Source: Bacillus sp. (in: firmicutes)
Lineage (GTDB): Bacteria; Bacillota; Bacilli; Bacillales; Cytobacillaceae
Direction: 5' to 3'
Assembly (NCBI GenBank): GCA_031177865.1
Contig: JAPSKD010000005.1
Coordinates: 1-58,410, forward strand
Length of the DNA stretch: 58,410 nucleotides
Shown: one piece after another, positions 35,224 to 44,667 of the stretch
Position numbering within the stretch: position 1 is the stretch's first letter
Layout: the number at the start of each line of letters is the position of its first letter
Program-made: the position numbers and the translations under genes
The notes under the pieces: generated by a model
Told to the model about the DNA's origin: nothing
Databases searched by the model: none
Seen by the model: the letters and a program-made list of their open reading frames with translations, nothing else

Positions 35224-36237
35224 ATGTCGAATTCACTATCTACACAAAAAGTTTACTCATCAAAATTAGATCTTTTGCAAACTGAAGTGGCCATTAAACA
35301 AACGAAGGATTTCTTCGAAAGCTCCTTAGCAGAGGCCCTAAATTTAACACGTGTATCCGCCCCTATCCTATTAAAATCTGGAAAAGGTTTAAATGATGAT
35401 TTAAATGGTGTGGAAAGAATGGTATCCTTTGAGGCTCTAGATATTAAGAATGCCAATATTGAAATTGTACAATCATTAGCGAAATGGAAAAGGATGGCTT
35501 TAGCAAGATATGGCTTTGCCCTGGGTGCTGGCCTTTATACAGATATGAATGCCATTAGAAGAGATGAAGTATTAGATCATTTGCATTCCATTTATGTCGA
35601 TCAATGGGATTGGGAAAAAATTATTTCAAAAGAACAACGCAACATGGAGACGTTAAAATCTGAAGTTCAAAAAATATATCAAGTCTTTAAAAACACAGAA
35701 AAACATTTACACGAGCTCTATCCTGTACTGGAGCCTGTCCTGCCTGAAGCCATTCATTTTATAACCACACAGGAACTTGAAACCATGTACCCAGAGCTTT
35801 CACCAAAAGAACGAGAAGACAGGATTGCCAAAGAATTTGGTGCCGTGTTTATCATGCAAATTGGTAGTCGGTTACTATCTGGAGAAAAACATGATGGACG
35901 GTCTCCAGATTATGATGATTGGTCCTTAAACGGTGACATTATTTTCTGGTATCCTCCTTTAGAACAATCAATCGAGGTTTCTTCAATGGGGATACGTGTA
36001 GATGAAGATGCGCTTAAAAAGCAATTAAAGATTTCTAACACTGAAGACAGAATGTCCTTAGAATACCACCAAGCCGTTCTAAACCGTGAACTTCCTTATA
36101 CCATTGGCGGAGGTATTGGACAATCAAGGATATGTATGTTTTTTCTTCAAAAAGTTCATATCGGCGAGGTTCAGGTTTCTGTGTGGAATGATCAAATCAT
36201 TGAGGATTGCTCAAAAGCGAACATTACTCTATTGTAA
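35224..36237 (+). CDS. asnA: Aspartate-ammonia ligase (asparagine synthetase A)
   Basis: A 337-residue class II synthetase-fold enzyme that makes asparagine from aspartate, ammonia and ATP. Recognisable segments are QTEVAIKQTKDFFESSLAEALNL (split here), RVSAPILLKSGKGLNDDLNG, ERMVSFEA, KWKRMALARYGF, GLYTDMNAIRRDE, DQWDWEK, GRSPDYDDW and the ATP-site motif GGGIGQSRICMFFL. ATG behind GGAGG. It stands near aspA, which breaks down aspartate, although the two are on opposite strands. Some Firmicutes use AsnA beside glutamine-dependent AsnB. Confidence 0.93.
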   Translation: MSNSLSTQKVYSSKLDLLQTEVAIKQTKDFFESSLAEALNLTRVSAPILLKSGKGLNDDLNGVERMVSFEALDIKNANIEIVQSLAKWKRMALARYGFALGAGLYTDMNAIRRDEVLDHLHSIYVDQWDWEKIISKEQRNMETLKSEVQKIYQVFKNTEKHLHELYPVLEPVLPEAIHFITTQELETMYPELSPKEREDRIAKEFGAVFIMQIGSRLLSGEKHDGRSPDYDDWSLNGDIIFWYPPLEQSIEVSSMGIRVDEDALKKQLKISNTEDRMSLEYHQAVLNRELPYTIGGGIGQSRICMFFLQKVHIGEVQVSVWNDQIIEDCSKANITLL

Positions 36238-36319
36238 CTTCTCTTATCTCGAATAATAAACAGACTTTCTGGAGATTTATAAAGATAGTATGTTTGTATC
36301 TTTCTCTGGGGGTGCTTTA

Positions 36320-36673
36320 ATGTCTGTTTTCGTATACCAGACGTTTATTATTAAACAAGATAAGTTTAAAGAAGCGATAGACAATTTAAGAGAGATAAAA
36401 AAATTCAGAAATGAAAATTATAACCATCATGTTGAAATTCTTACACCTATATCTGGTGAAGATCATACCTACGCACTACTGTCTACCTACGATGGATTGG
36501 GAGAAATGGAATTAGAAAACAAAAGGCTATTTGATGATGATGAATATTTAGAGCTTATTGGTCCTTTTTTTCTAGAAAACATCAAAGAAGGAAGCATGTA
36601 TACGCAGATATACCGAGGATTAAGTGATAAAAAGAGTGACAAACAGGATGATAAGAAAAAAAGCGAGAAATAA
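36320..36673 (+). CDS. Uncharacterised small protein, possible dimeric alpha-beta barrel
   Basis: A 117-residue soluble protein. The order strand (SVFVYQTFIIK), helix (KFKEAIDNLREIKKFR), strand, strand (YALLSTYDGL), helix and a lysine-rich tail (KKSDKQDDKKKSEK) fits a ferredoxin-like barrel of the ABM/NIPSNAP kind. This is structural inference only. I chose ATG at 36320 behind GGGGGTG. Monocistronic with a good terminator. Confidence 0.6.
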   Translation: MSVFVYQTFIIKQDKFKEAIDNLREIKKFRNENYNHHVEILTPISGEDHTYALLSTYDGLGEMELENKRLFDDDEYLELIGPFFLENIKEGSMYTQIYRGLSDKKSDKQDDKKKSEK

Positions 36674-36679
36674 CATATA

Positions 36680-36710
36680 TAACCGCACGGTGAATATCAC
36701 TGTGCGGTTA
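36680..36710 (+). terminator. Terminator of the 117-residue protein gene
   Basis: ATAACCGCACGGTGA and TCACTGTGCGGTTAT form a long stem with one mismatch and a three-base loop, followed by TTTATTTTA. Confidence 0.85.
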
Positions 36711-36884
36711 TTTTATTTTAAAAACCCCATGCCATTTGCCTGACTTTCTTCCATATGTTATATGTAAAGCAGGTATAATTTCCTATCACTTTCCTCCCTC
36801 CAATCTACTTAGTTTAAAGCCTCACTACTAACAATCCTACACTTGATTTCTGCTCCCTAATTAGTTTATAAAGGGGGAACTTCA

Positions 36885-37010
36885 ATGACTGGAATACTGA
36901 TGATCTTAACTGTTTTGTTATTTTCATTATTTTTTGGATTAGGAATTATTTCGCATTTCAAAAAGTCTGGCGGGAAGTGGATATCCATACAGCATACAAT
37001 GGACCATTGA
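36885..37010 (+). CDS. Short membrane ORF fused to deacetylase remnant
   Basis: ATG behind AAAGGGGG starts a 41-residue frame: one hydrophobic segment (MILTVLLFSLFFGLGII) followed by residues that overlap, in another frame, the polysaccharide deacetylase remnant. It could be the surviving signal anchor of that deacetylase joined to its 3-prime end by a deletion. Alternatively, it is a small membrane protein that extends into relic DNA. Expression is uncertain. Confidence 0.35.
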   Translation: MTGILMILTVLLFSLFFGLGIISHFKKSGGKWISIQHTMDH

Positions 37011-37180
37011 TACAATTGATTGGCAGCAGCCTGCTGTTACAGGTGATTGTTTCGAAAATTTAAACAGGAGCTAGCAACGGAGACATCATCCTTATGCATA
37101 TTGGCGGAATCAATACTCCTCTTGCCGTTGATAGGGTCATCCCGATTTTAAAATCAATGGGCTATAACTTGGTACCCTAA
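36958..37180 (+). pseudogene. Polysaccharide deacetylase, C-terminal remnant
   Basis: Two frames carry clear fragments of the NodB-type deacetylase C-terminus: GSGYPYSIQWTIDTIDW at about 36970-37025 and SNGDIILMHIGG up to GYNLVP before a TAA at 37180. In the family the DTIDW segment is followed by the catalytic-site LMH motif in one frame; here at least two shifts separate them (near 37030 and 37065). The N-terminal two thirds of the enzyme, with the metal-binding DDG site, is missing. A decayed spore or cell-wall deacetylase gene. Confidence 0.7.
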
Positions 37181-37260
37181 CAGAATTGCTCAATCTATAA
37201 TACAAATAAGGGCACCCATTAGATTGGGTACCCCTTCTGATTTCTATTTTTATATAAGTA

Positions 37261-38685
37261 CTAATCCCTATCCAGTAGTTCTTCTCCAGCAATCCCGGGT
37301 TCTGTCATTTCATAGACATTCAAAATAATATCTAATTCCTCTTCTGTTAACACATCATATTTTAAACATAATTCACGAACAGATTTCCCGGTAATGACAG
37401 CTTCCCTGGCAATTCGTGCTGCTACTTCATATCCAAGGTGTGGATTGACTGCAGTTATAATCCCCACACTCTTGTCTACATATTCTTTTAAACGCTCTTC
37501 ATTTGCTTCAATGCCGGCTAAGCAATGGTCCGTAAAGACACGGAACCCATTGTTCATAATACTAATGGATTGAAGCAGGTTAAAGACTAATACAGGTTCC
37601 ATTACATTTAATTCCAATTGACCAGCCTCTGAGGCAAGACAAATCGTGTGATCATTCCCAATTACCTGAAAGGCAATTTGATTGATTAGTTCAGGCATAA
37701 CTGGATTTACCTTTCCAGGCATAATGGACGAACCTGGCTGGCGGGCAGGCAGTCGAATTTCTCCCAGGCCTGCGCGTGGACCTGAAGCCATTAAACGAAG
37801 GTCATTGGCTATTTTCGACATATTCATCATACACACTTTAAGTGCAGCTGAAACTTCTGTATAGGCGTCTGTATTTTGAGTCGCATCCACGAGATGCTCC
37901 GCATTTACAAGTGGGAAACCGCTAATTTCAGCAAGCTGTTTGACTACATCTTTTATATATTTAGGGTCTGCATTTAATCCTGTTCCAACTGCAGTAGCTC
38001 CCATATTTACTTCCAATAAATGCTCCCGAGTATGTTTAATTCGATTAATATCACGAGTAAGCACCCGAGAGTATGCCTCAAATTCTTGTCCTAGACGGAT
38101 AGGAACGGCATCTTGAAGATGAGTACGGCCCATCTTAATAACCTTCTCAAACTGAACGGCTTTTTGTTTAAAGACTTTTTGCATATCTTCCATTGTGACC
38201 AGTAGGTTTTCTAATAATGATAAAGTAGAAATATGTATAGCCGTTGGGAATACATCATTTGTAGATTGCGACATATTTACATGTGTATTCGGGCTTAAAT
38301 GGAAGTAATCACCTTTTGCGTGACCAAGTAATTCAAGTCCTCTGTTGGCAATGACTTCATTCATATTCATGTTCATGGATGTACCCGCACCGCCTTGGAT
38401 CGGATCCACGATAAATTGATCATTCCACTTTCCTGCAATAATTTCATCGGCTGCCTTTATGATGACATTGGCAAGGTCTTTGTACAACCTTGTTGTGTTC
38501 ATATTAGCGATTGCTGCTGCTTTTTTTACCATTGCAAGCGCTTTAATTAGAGATTCATGAATGCGATATCCTGTAATAGGGAAATTCTCCACTGCTCTTA
38601 TGGTTTGAATCCCATAGTACGCATCAAACGGTATTTCTTTTTGTCCTAGGAAATCCTTCTCAATTCTTTTCTTGTCTGTTGACAT
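37261..38685 (-). CDS. aspA: Aspartate ammonia-lyase
   Basis: A 474-residue member of the fumarase/aspartase superfamily that converts aspartate to fumarate and ammonia. The signature loop GSSIMPGKVNP lies at about residues 317-327. Other conserved parts are TSMNMNMNEVIANR, SQSTNDVFPTA and GRTHLQDAVPIRLGQE. KVNPVMPELINQ with NMNMNE favours aspartase over fumarase. A palindrome (38716-38734) lies 31-49 bases before the start. It is set apart from the upstream YitT gene by a terminator, so it has its own promoter. Confidence 0.92.
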   Translation of the reverse strand: MSTDKKRIEKDFLGQKEIPFDAYYGIQTIRAVENFPITGYRIHESLIKALAMVKKAAAIANMNTTRLYKDLANVIIKAADEIIAGKWNDQFIVDPIQGGAGTSMNMNMNEVIANRGLELLGHAKGDYFHLSPNTHVNMSQSTNDVFPTAIHISTLSLLENLLVTMEDMQKVFKQKAVQFEKVIKMGRTHLQDAVPIRLGQEFEAYSRVLTRDINRIKHTREHLLEVNMGATAVGTGLNADPKYIKDVVKQLAEISGFPLVNAEHLVDATQNTDAYTEVSAALKVCMMNMSKIANDLRLMASGPRAGLGEIRLPARQPGSSIMPGKVNPVMPELINQIAFQVIGNDHTICLASEAGQLELNVMEPVLVFNLLQSISIMNNGFRVFTDHCLAGIEANEERLKEYVDKSVGIITAVNPHLGYEVAARIAREAVITGKSVRELCLKYDVLTEEELDIILNVYEMTEPGIAGEELLDRD

Positions 38686-38715
38686 CCCATTTCATCCTTT
38701 TCTCGTAAACTATCA

Positions 38716-38734
38716 GTTACATATCAAATGTAAC
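38716..38734. promoter_or_regulatory. Inverted repeat upstream of aspA
   Basis: GTTACAT and ATGTAAC separated by five bases (38716-38722, 38728-38734), a typical size for a dimeric regulator site. It lies 31-49 bases before the aspA start codon. The regulator is unknown. Confidence 0.4.
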
Positions 38735-38754
38735 ATAAAAACTATTGAAAGGGG

Positions 38755-38788
38755 ACAAAAAAATCTCAGGAACTCCGCCCCTGAGATT
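38755..38788 (-). terminator. Terminator of the yitT-like gene
   Basis: Minus-strand stem AATCTCAGG / CCTGAGATT followed by seven T, 20 bases past the stop. Confidence 0.88.
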
Positions 38789-38807
38789 CTTCCTCATCGG
38801 TATAAAA

Positions 38808-39692
38808 TTAATGGATGTCCCTCTTCTTAAAACGTCCACCTCGAACTTCGGATATGTCAGCAATCGCCAAGAAGGCATTCGGATCAATTTCCTCAACAAT
38901 CGTTGTGAGTTTCGATTCTTCTAGTCGAGTAATGATACTGAAAATGACCTTTTTATGGTCACCGGTATAGGCTCCCTCACCCTTTAGGTATGTTACACCA
39001 CGGCCTAAACGAGCATTTACGGCATTTCCAATTTCTTCAGCTAAATCGCTGATAATCCAAACCGATTTGGATTCTTCGAAGCCGTCAACCACTGTATCAA
39101 TTGCTTTAGCGGCAATTACGTAAGCTAATACGGAGTACATAGCTCGATCAAAACTGAACACAAATCCTGCTGCACCTAAAATAAAGATATTGATAAACAT
39201 AATGATTTGACCAACGGAAAATGGGACCTTTTTGGTTATTACGAGTGACAGGATTTCTGTTCCATCCAAAGCACCACCGAAGCGAATAACAATTCCAACT
39301 CCAATTCCTAATATCATGCCTCCGAAAATGGTTGCAAGAAGAATATCATCGGTAAAAGCTGGTACTGGGTGAAATAATGTTGTAAAAACAGATAAAACAA
39401 TAATTCCATAAACAGTTGATATAGCAAAGGTTTTACCCATCTGCTTGTATCCTAAATAAACAAATGGCAGATTTAACACAAATAGAAAGATACCAAGTTC
39501 AAGGCCGGTTAAATGAGATAACATAATCGATATACCTGTTACCCCGCCGTCAATTACCTTGTTTGGGACTAAAAAGATCTCTAGACCGACAGCCATTAAT
39601 ATTGCTCCGAGAGTAATGGATATCGCTCGAAAGATTTTTTTACTGAGAGGGAGCTTTCGATGTTGTACTTGTCCGTTTACTAATTCTGTCAC
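38808..39692 (-). CDS. YitT-family membrane protein (DUF161 plus DUF2179)
   Basis: A 294-residue protein. Five to six membrane segments (about residues 18-200) include the conserved VPNKVIDGGVTGISIML and RFGGALDGTEILSL motifs. A soluble C-terminal DUF2179 domain (VTYLKGEGAYTGDHKKVIFSIITR) follows. The GTG start is preceded by GGTGTG. Bacillus genomes carry several paralogues; their function is not established. Monocistronic. Confidence 0.88.
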   Translation of the reverse strand: MTELVNGQVQHRKLPLSKKIFRAISITLGAILMAVGLEIFLVPNKVIDGGVTGISIMLSHLTGLELGIFLFVLNLPFVYLGYKQMGKTFAISTVYGIIVLSVFTTLFHPVPAFTDDILLATIFGGMILGIGVGIVIRFGGALDGTEILSLVITKKVPFSVGQIIMFINIFILGAAGFVFSFDRAMYSVLAYVIAAKAIDTVVDGFEESKSVWIISDLAEEIGNAVNARLGRGVTYLKGEGAYTGDHKKVIFSIITRLEESKLTTIVEEIDPNAFLAIADISEVRGGRFKKRDIH

Positions 39693-39820
39693 AAAATCAC
39701 ACCTTATAAAAAATTTATAAATAAAACCAAATTGGAGAATGAACTTTACTACTAATTCTCTGACTAGGTTATTATTACCAACTTATGTAGCCTTCATGAA
39801 TCAAATATTATTAACTATCA

Positions 39821-40818
39821 TTATACCATAAAATCGATTAAAACTGAATTCAAGTTCATATTATTACGGAGCATACGACTAGATAACTTGTATAAAGAAT
39901 TCAGCCTTCTCTTACTATCCATTAGCAGGTCTTGAGCAGTTTGCAGGGAAATCTCTTTGAATCTTATCTTCGTTCCGGGTTGTGATTGAGCAAGACGCGG
40001 GATATCTGCAGCTATCACACTTCCTATTCTAGAATAACCTCCCGTTGTTTGGTGTTCAGCCATAAGGATGATAGGCTGCCCGCTTGCAGGGACTTGAATT
40101 CCACCTAAAGGGATGGCGTCAGATATAATATCAGCCGTACTGCTATGTTTAATTTTGGACCCTCTAATTGATATCCCATTCGATTTGACTGAGTGGATAT
40201 GGAATATTCCTTCGTTAGAAATGTTTCGATTCCTATTTTAGTAAATTTATCAGTATGTGGACCAGCTATTACTCTTACCGTTAATGGATTCGTATATTTT
40301 GGAATCAGCTTGGTGTGCAGAAATCTATTTCTTCTAGTACAAGGATTTCCAAAAAGAGTATCCCCCTCTTTTAAAGCTCTGCCTTCAAAACCTCCAAATT
40401 TTCCTGTTAAATAGGTTGATTTGCTGTTAAGTACAAATGGAACATCAATTCCACCTGCCATGCTTATATACGTTCTTGCGCCCTCTTTCAGCTCTCCAAA
40501 CGAGAGGATTTGCCCTTTTTTAATGACGATGCTTTTCCAACGTGGAATCTCTCGCTCATTAATTTTAGGTGATAAATGCCCACCACAAATGGCAATAGAG
40601 ACATCATGTAAAGCCATCAGGACTGGTCCAATAAACGGTGCTTCCAGTGCAGCCTCCCCTAAGTCGTTTCCAACTAATAAATTTCCCATTTGCAAAGAAT
40701 AAGGGTCCATGGCACCTGAAGGGCTAACGCCAAATTCACGGAAACCGTACCTTCCAAGGTCTTGTACAGTTGTTTGCAATCCAGGTTTTAACACTTTAAA
40801 GATTGGGGTCCTCATCAT
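39821..40818 (-). pseudogene. pxpC: 5-oxoprolinase subunit PxpC (biotin-dependent carboxyltransferase-like), frameshifted
   Basis: One gene split over two frames (40105-40818 and 39821-40063 plus the bases between). The N-terminal part has QTTVQDLGRYGFREFGVSPSG, typical of KipA/PxpC. The frame is lost after SNRMGYQLEGPKL. In the next frame STADIISDAIPLGGIQVPAS continues without gap into HQTTGGYSRIGSVIAADIP. A single A missing from a run near 40154-40158 explains the break. The start overlaps pxpA by four bases. With PxpA and PxpB it would form ATP-dependent 5-oxoprolinase. Confidence 0.85.
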
Positions 40819-41581
40819 CTAGACCAATTCTTTCTTACATGTATATTTTCTTTTGTTAAAACATGCCTTAATTCAATAATAAAATCTAAAGCAGCAGGTT
40901 CATCACCATGGACACAAACGGTATCTGCAGTAATAGCAATATCCGTTCCATCCGTTGTTGTAACTTTTCCTTCTCTTATCATTCGAATTATTCTTTGGGC
41001 TGCAATTTTCATATCTTGAATCATGCTGTTAGGATCTTTTCTCGATGTCAATGTTCCATCAGGCTGATAGGTTCGGTCTTCAAACACTTCCTGTCCCGTG
41101 ATTAAACCTTTTTCTTTTCCTGCTTGGATAAGTTCACTTCCGGATAGTCCAAAAAGGATTAAGCTTGAATCATAATCTGCAACAGCCTGTGCGATAGCGT
41201 CAGCAATCAACCGAGATTTAGCAGCCATATTATACAGGGCTCCATGGGGTTTAACATGGACGAGCTTTACTCCTTCGACCTCCGCAAATGCACTCAAGGC
41301 ACCTACCTGATAGAGAGTGAGATTATAAATTTCTCTAGGGGATACGTTCATTTCCCTCCGGCCAAACCCCAATATATCAGGTAATCCAGGATGTGCACCA
41401 ATATTAACGTGATGTTTTTTGGGTATTTGTATGGTTTCCATCATCACATTATGATCTCCCGCATGGTAGCCACAGGCAATATTTGCAGATGAAATATGCT
41501 TCAAAAAATCTCTTTATCATTACCAATTTTAAATAACCCAAAACTTTCTCCAAGATCACAATTGAGGTCTATGGAACACAT
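40815..41581 (-). pseudogene. pxpA: 5-oxoprolinase subunit PxpA (LamB/YcsF family), frameshifted
   Basis: The start at 41581 gives the family N-terminus [14 protein letters not shown]. It then stops at ATTTTTTGA near 41503-41510. One base further the frame continues with KHISSANIACGYHAGDH and all later family motifs (VKPHGALYN, EVFEDRTYQPDGTL, CVHGDEPAALDF). Six T in the run instead of seven would explain the break. The start overlaps the 3-prime end of pxpB. The family hydrolyses 5-oxoproline to glutamate. Confidence 0.85.
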
Positions 41582-42313
41582 GTTGTTTGCTCTCTCCTTT
41601 CTTGTAAGTCAATACTTCATACTTTTTTGAAGCAGCCAGTTCTTTAATGGTAAGAAACTCTCCATAGTCTACAGGGAAAAAGGAAACATAATTCCCTGCA
41701 GACAACAGTGATGGATTGTCATTCTCGATATCAAATAATGATAATGGGATTATCCCTATAATTCTCCAGCCTGAAGGGACCTCAGCCGGATAAATTCCGG
41801 TTTGGTCGCCGCCAATCCCCACAGAGCCTGCTGCAACCTTCGCTCTTGGTATTTCTAAACAAGGCGATGAAATTTTTTTATTTAATCCACCAAGGTATGG
41901 AAAGCCTGGTACAAAACCAATCATATGTACTTAATATTCCTTATTAGAATGTATGTTAATAACTTCTTGTTCAATGATGTGATTGTACTCTGCAACAAAT
42001 CGTAAATCTGGTCCAGTTTTTCCCCCATAATAAACGGGAATCCTGTAAACAATAGGGCTTTCTAGTTTCGATTCCTTGGCTAATATCATTACGGAAAAAA
42101 CCATTTTCTCTAATTGGCTATACCTTATTTTGTGGGATCATAAAAAATCGCAATAGAAGTATACGTTGGGACATACTCGATAACACCATCAATCTTTTGA
42201 CGTCTAAAATTTTGTAAAAAGTGATTGATTTGGTGATGAGTACTCTCATCAATTTCAGTACCAAATGAAATCCTGATTGCTGAATCTCCCAGTGGTACGA
42301 TTTCAATATTCAT
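41556..42313 (-). pseudogene. pxpB: 5-oxoprolinase subunit PxpB (KipI-like), frameshift plus nonsense codon
   Basis: The start at 42313 behind GGTGATG gives IEIVPLGDSAIRISFG, and the frame ends after YDPTK near 42120. A shifted frame continues (KIRYSQLEKMVFSVMILAKE, IPVYYGGKTGPDL) but is cut by an in-frame TAA within NKEY-stop-VHMIGFVPGFPYLGG. The reading then runs on to 41556. The gene thus carries one probable C deletion (near 42125-42130) and one stop codon (near 41931-41933) where the family has an amino acid. It was first in the pxpB-pxpA-pxpC order. Confidence 0.85.
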
Positions 42314-42390
42314 TTACATCACCTATTTTAAAACTATTTGTTAAATTACTATATACTTTATTTAATGCAATGCAATGAAATAAAGTAATA

Positions 42391-42420
42391 AAAAACACTC
42401 TGATCATTAAAAGACCAGAG
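42391..42420 (-). terminator. Terminator of the NhaC-type gene
   Basis: Minus-strand stem CTCTGGTC / GATCAGAG (one G-T pair) followed by TGTTTTTT, directly past the stop codon. It separates the antiporter from the pxp remnant operon. Confidence 0.75.
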
Positions 42421-42431
42421 CGTAAATATTT

Positions 42432-43766
42432 TTAACTAACTTTTTCACCAACCATGTTGGCAGTTGTCTTTTCAACAGTTTTTGTTGTAAACCGTGGGAA
42501 TCCAGTTAAAATCGCCAATACTCCACACACACCTATTAATATAGGGTAATAAGAATAAGTCAATATACTAACTGGAGAAATACTTGCCACACCAGCTGCA
42601 ACAAGCATTTGAGCACCGTAAGGGATTAACCCTTGAATACTGCAAGAAAAAACATCAAGCAAACTTGCCGACCTGCGCGGGTCAATTCCGAACTTACCGG
42701 CAATATTTTTCGCAAGCGGTCCAGCAATAATGATTGATATCGTATTATTTGCAGTTGACAGATCGGTTAAGCTTACAAGTCCAGCAATGCCAAATTCAGC
42801 ACCTTTCTTCGATTGAATCTTCCTTGTTACAAGATGGAGTAAGTAGTCAATTCCGCCATTATGCTTAATGACTTCCACCATTCCTGCAATTAAAATGGCC
42901 AGAAAGGAGATTTCAAACATTCCTGCCATACCATCGCTAATTTTTTGAATCAGTTCCATAAGAGAATAACTGCCATCGACTAACCCAATTAAACCAGCAA
43001 ACAGTATTCCTAATGTAAGGACCAAAAATACATTTACCCCTGCCAACGCAAAAATTAGCACACCTAGATAGGGCAGAATCTTGATCCAATGAAAGGATTG
43101 CTCATTGATATTGGCTTGTTGGCCCATTGTTAATACCGAAAGAATGATACATGTAATAATCGCTGCTGGAAGGACAATAAGGAAATTCACCTTAAATTTA
43201 TCTTTCATTTTTGTCCCCTGTGTCCTTACAGCCGCAATCGTCGTATCCGAAATAAACGACAAGTTATCACCAAACATTGCACCGCCAATAACAGCTGCCA
43301 TTGATAGTGGAAGAGAAATATCCGTTTGCTCACTAATACCAACTCCTATTGGTGCCAGTGCTACAATGGTTCCCATACTTGTCCCCATTGACAAGGATAT
43401 AAAACATGCGATGACAAAAATTCCAACCATTAGCAGGTTTTGAGGTACCACAGATAACGCCAGATTGACAGTGGATTCAACTGCCCCCATTCCATTCGCT
43501 GTCTCGGAAAAAGCACCCGCTAACAGGAAAATCATCACCATTAGCATGATATTCGCCTCTCCTGCGCCTCTTGTGAAAATTTCCACCTTCCGATTAAATG
43601 TTTCTTTCCTATTCATTGTTAATGCTACTGCTGCTGCGATTACAATGGCCACTAGAACCGGAAATTTATAAAAATCGCCCGTGATGATTCCCGAACTGAT
43701 AAATAATACTAAAAATACTGCAAAAGGAATAAGCGCCCATGGATTCCCTTTTTTAGTTGTACTCAT
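42432..43766 (-). CDS. NhaC-family Na+/H+ antiporter-like transporter
   Basis: A 444-residue polytopic protein with about eleven membrane segments. Conserved parts include SLSMGTSMGTIVALAPIGVG, GGAMFGDNLSFISDTTIAA and the late DVFSCSIQGLIPYGAQM, all typical of the NhaC/ArcD-like superfamily. I chose ATG at 43766 behind GAGAGGGGTG; the frame to 43853 adds 29 basic residues overlapping a hairpin. It precedes the pxp operon, but a terminator intervenes, so a functional link to oxoproline uptake is only a possibility. Confidence 0.85.
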   Translation of the reverse strand: MSTTKKGNPWALIPFAVFLVLFISSGIITGDFYKFPVLVAIVIAAAVALTMNRKETFNRKVEIFTRGAGEANIMLMVMIFLLAGAFSETANGMGAVESTVNLALSVVPQNLLMVGIFVIACFISLSMGTSMGTIVALAPIGVGISEQTDISLPLSMAAVIGGAMFGDNLSFISDTTIAAVRTQGTKMKDKFKVNFLIVLPAAIITCIILSVLTMGQQANINEQSFHWIKILPYLGVLIFALAGVNVFLVLTLGILFAGLIGLVDGSYSLMELIQKISDGMAGMFEISFLAILIAGMVEVIKHNGGIDYLLHLVTRKIQSKKGAEFGIAGLVSLTDLSTANNTISIIIAGPLAKNIAGKFGIDPRRSASLLDVFSCSIQGLIPYGAQMLVAAGVASISPVSILTYSYYPILIGVCGVLAILTGFPRFTTKTVEKTTANMVGEKVS

Positions 43767-43795
43767 GGAAAACACCCCTCTCTTCTTGTTCACAT

Positions 43796-43830
43796 AAAAA
43801 AACCTCTTCCTACAAAAAAGAAAAAGAGGT
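43796..43830 (-). terminator. Terminator-like hairpin between the TVP38 gene and the NhaC gene
   Basis: Minus-strand stem ACCTCTT / AAGAGGT with a long loop, followed by seven T. It lies 58 bases past the TVP38 stop and 30 bases before the NhaC start, so it may end the first gene or attenuate the second. Confidence 0.6.
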
Positions 43831-43888
43831 GTACTATCTATTTTTACACGCATTTATTAGGGTACAATAATTTTTAGCATTGTGCAAG

Positions 43889-44548
43889 CTAATTTACTTG
43901 TTTTCTAGTTTTCTGTTTTTTCCTAATACGATAAAAAACAATGACTCCTACCAGGACTAGTACTATCCCGAGGAGGATATTTTGCTCCATATTCCCCTCC
44001 ATTAACCCAGCAGGGATCAGTGATAACACAAAAAAGAAGATGAGATTTCCAAACATGGTCCCAACCATAAAATGTTTAAACTTAATCGAACTTAAGCCAC
44101 TGAGAATATTGATTAAGCTTGTTGGTACGAAGGGAATAATACGGGCTTGAAAAACAAAGAGCAGCCCATTTTTCTCCATTTTTGATAATAGTTCTGGATT
44201 CGTTTTTTTCTGCACCCAATCATTAAAAAAATAACGGCTTCCAAAAAACCAGATTCCTGCCGCTATAATACTTGTAAACCAACTCCAAATTAGACCATTA
44301 AAGAACCCGAACAATGCGTAGTTTATTGTGATGATGATAATGAGAGGAATAATCGTAAATGAATTTTGGATCACCATAATGATAAAAGTAAAGAAGAACT
44401 TTGAAAATTTGGTATCTTTTAATGACATGATGATTGAATCCAAATCCCCGTTCCTAAGTAGTCGGAAGGTTTCGGTATTATGAATAACTAAAAAAATGAT
44501 CAATATTATCCCTATGAAGCAAATTATTTTTTTCCAAATATTAATCAC
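43889..44548 (-). CDS. TVP38/TMEM64-family (SNARE-associated) membrane protein
   Basis: A 219-residue protein with about six membrane segments. The core domain has the family pattern of a polar helix pair: GFFNGLIWSWFTSIIAAGIWFFGSR split by a loop and FQARIIPFVPTSLINILSGLSSIKFKHF (with the R-x-x-P-x-P motif). B. subtilis YdjX/YdjZ are relatives. The family is linked to lipid scrambling in other organisms; the role here is unknown. Confidence 0.82.
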   Translation of the reverse strand: MINIWKKIICFIGIILIIFLVIHNTETFRLLRNGDLDSIIMSLKDTKFSKFFFTFIIMVIQNSFTIIPLIIIITINYALFGFFNGLIWSWFTSIIAAGIWFFGSRYFFNDWVQKKTNPELLSKMEKNGLLFVFQARIIPFVPTSLINILSGLSSIKFKHFMVGTMFGNLIFFFVLSLIPAGLMEGNMEQNILLGIVLVLVGVIVFYRIRKKQKTRKQVN

Positions 44549-44625
44549 CTATTTTCATTTTAAGGTAATCTCGTAAGAGTAAATATATTCCTATACCTAT
44601 CTTACCATGCAAAAAATAATCCGTG

Positions 44626-44661
44626 ATAAAAAAAGATGCCACAAAAATTTGCGACATCTTT
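44626..44661 (-). terminator. Terminator of pepF
   Basis: Minus-strand stem AAAGATGTCGCAA / TTGTGGCATCTTT (two imperfect pairs) followed by TTTTTATC, six bases past the stop. Confidence 0.82.
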
Positions 44662-44667
44662 TAATCA

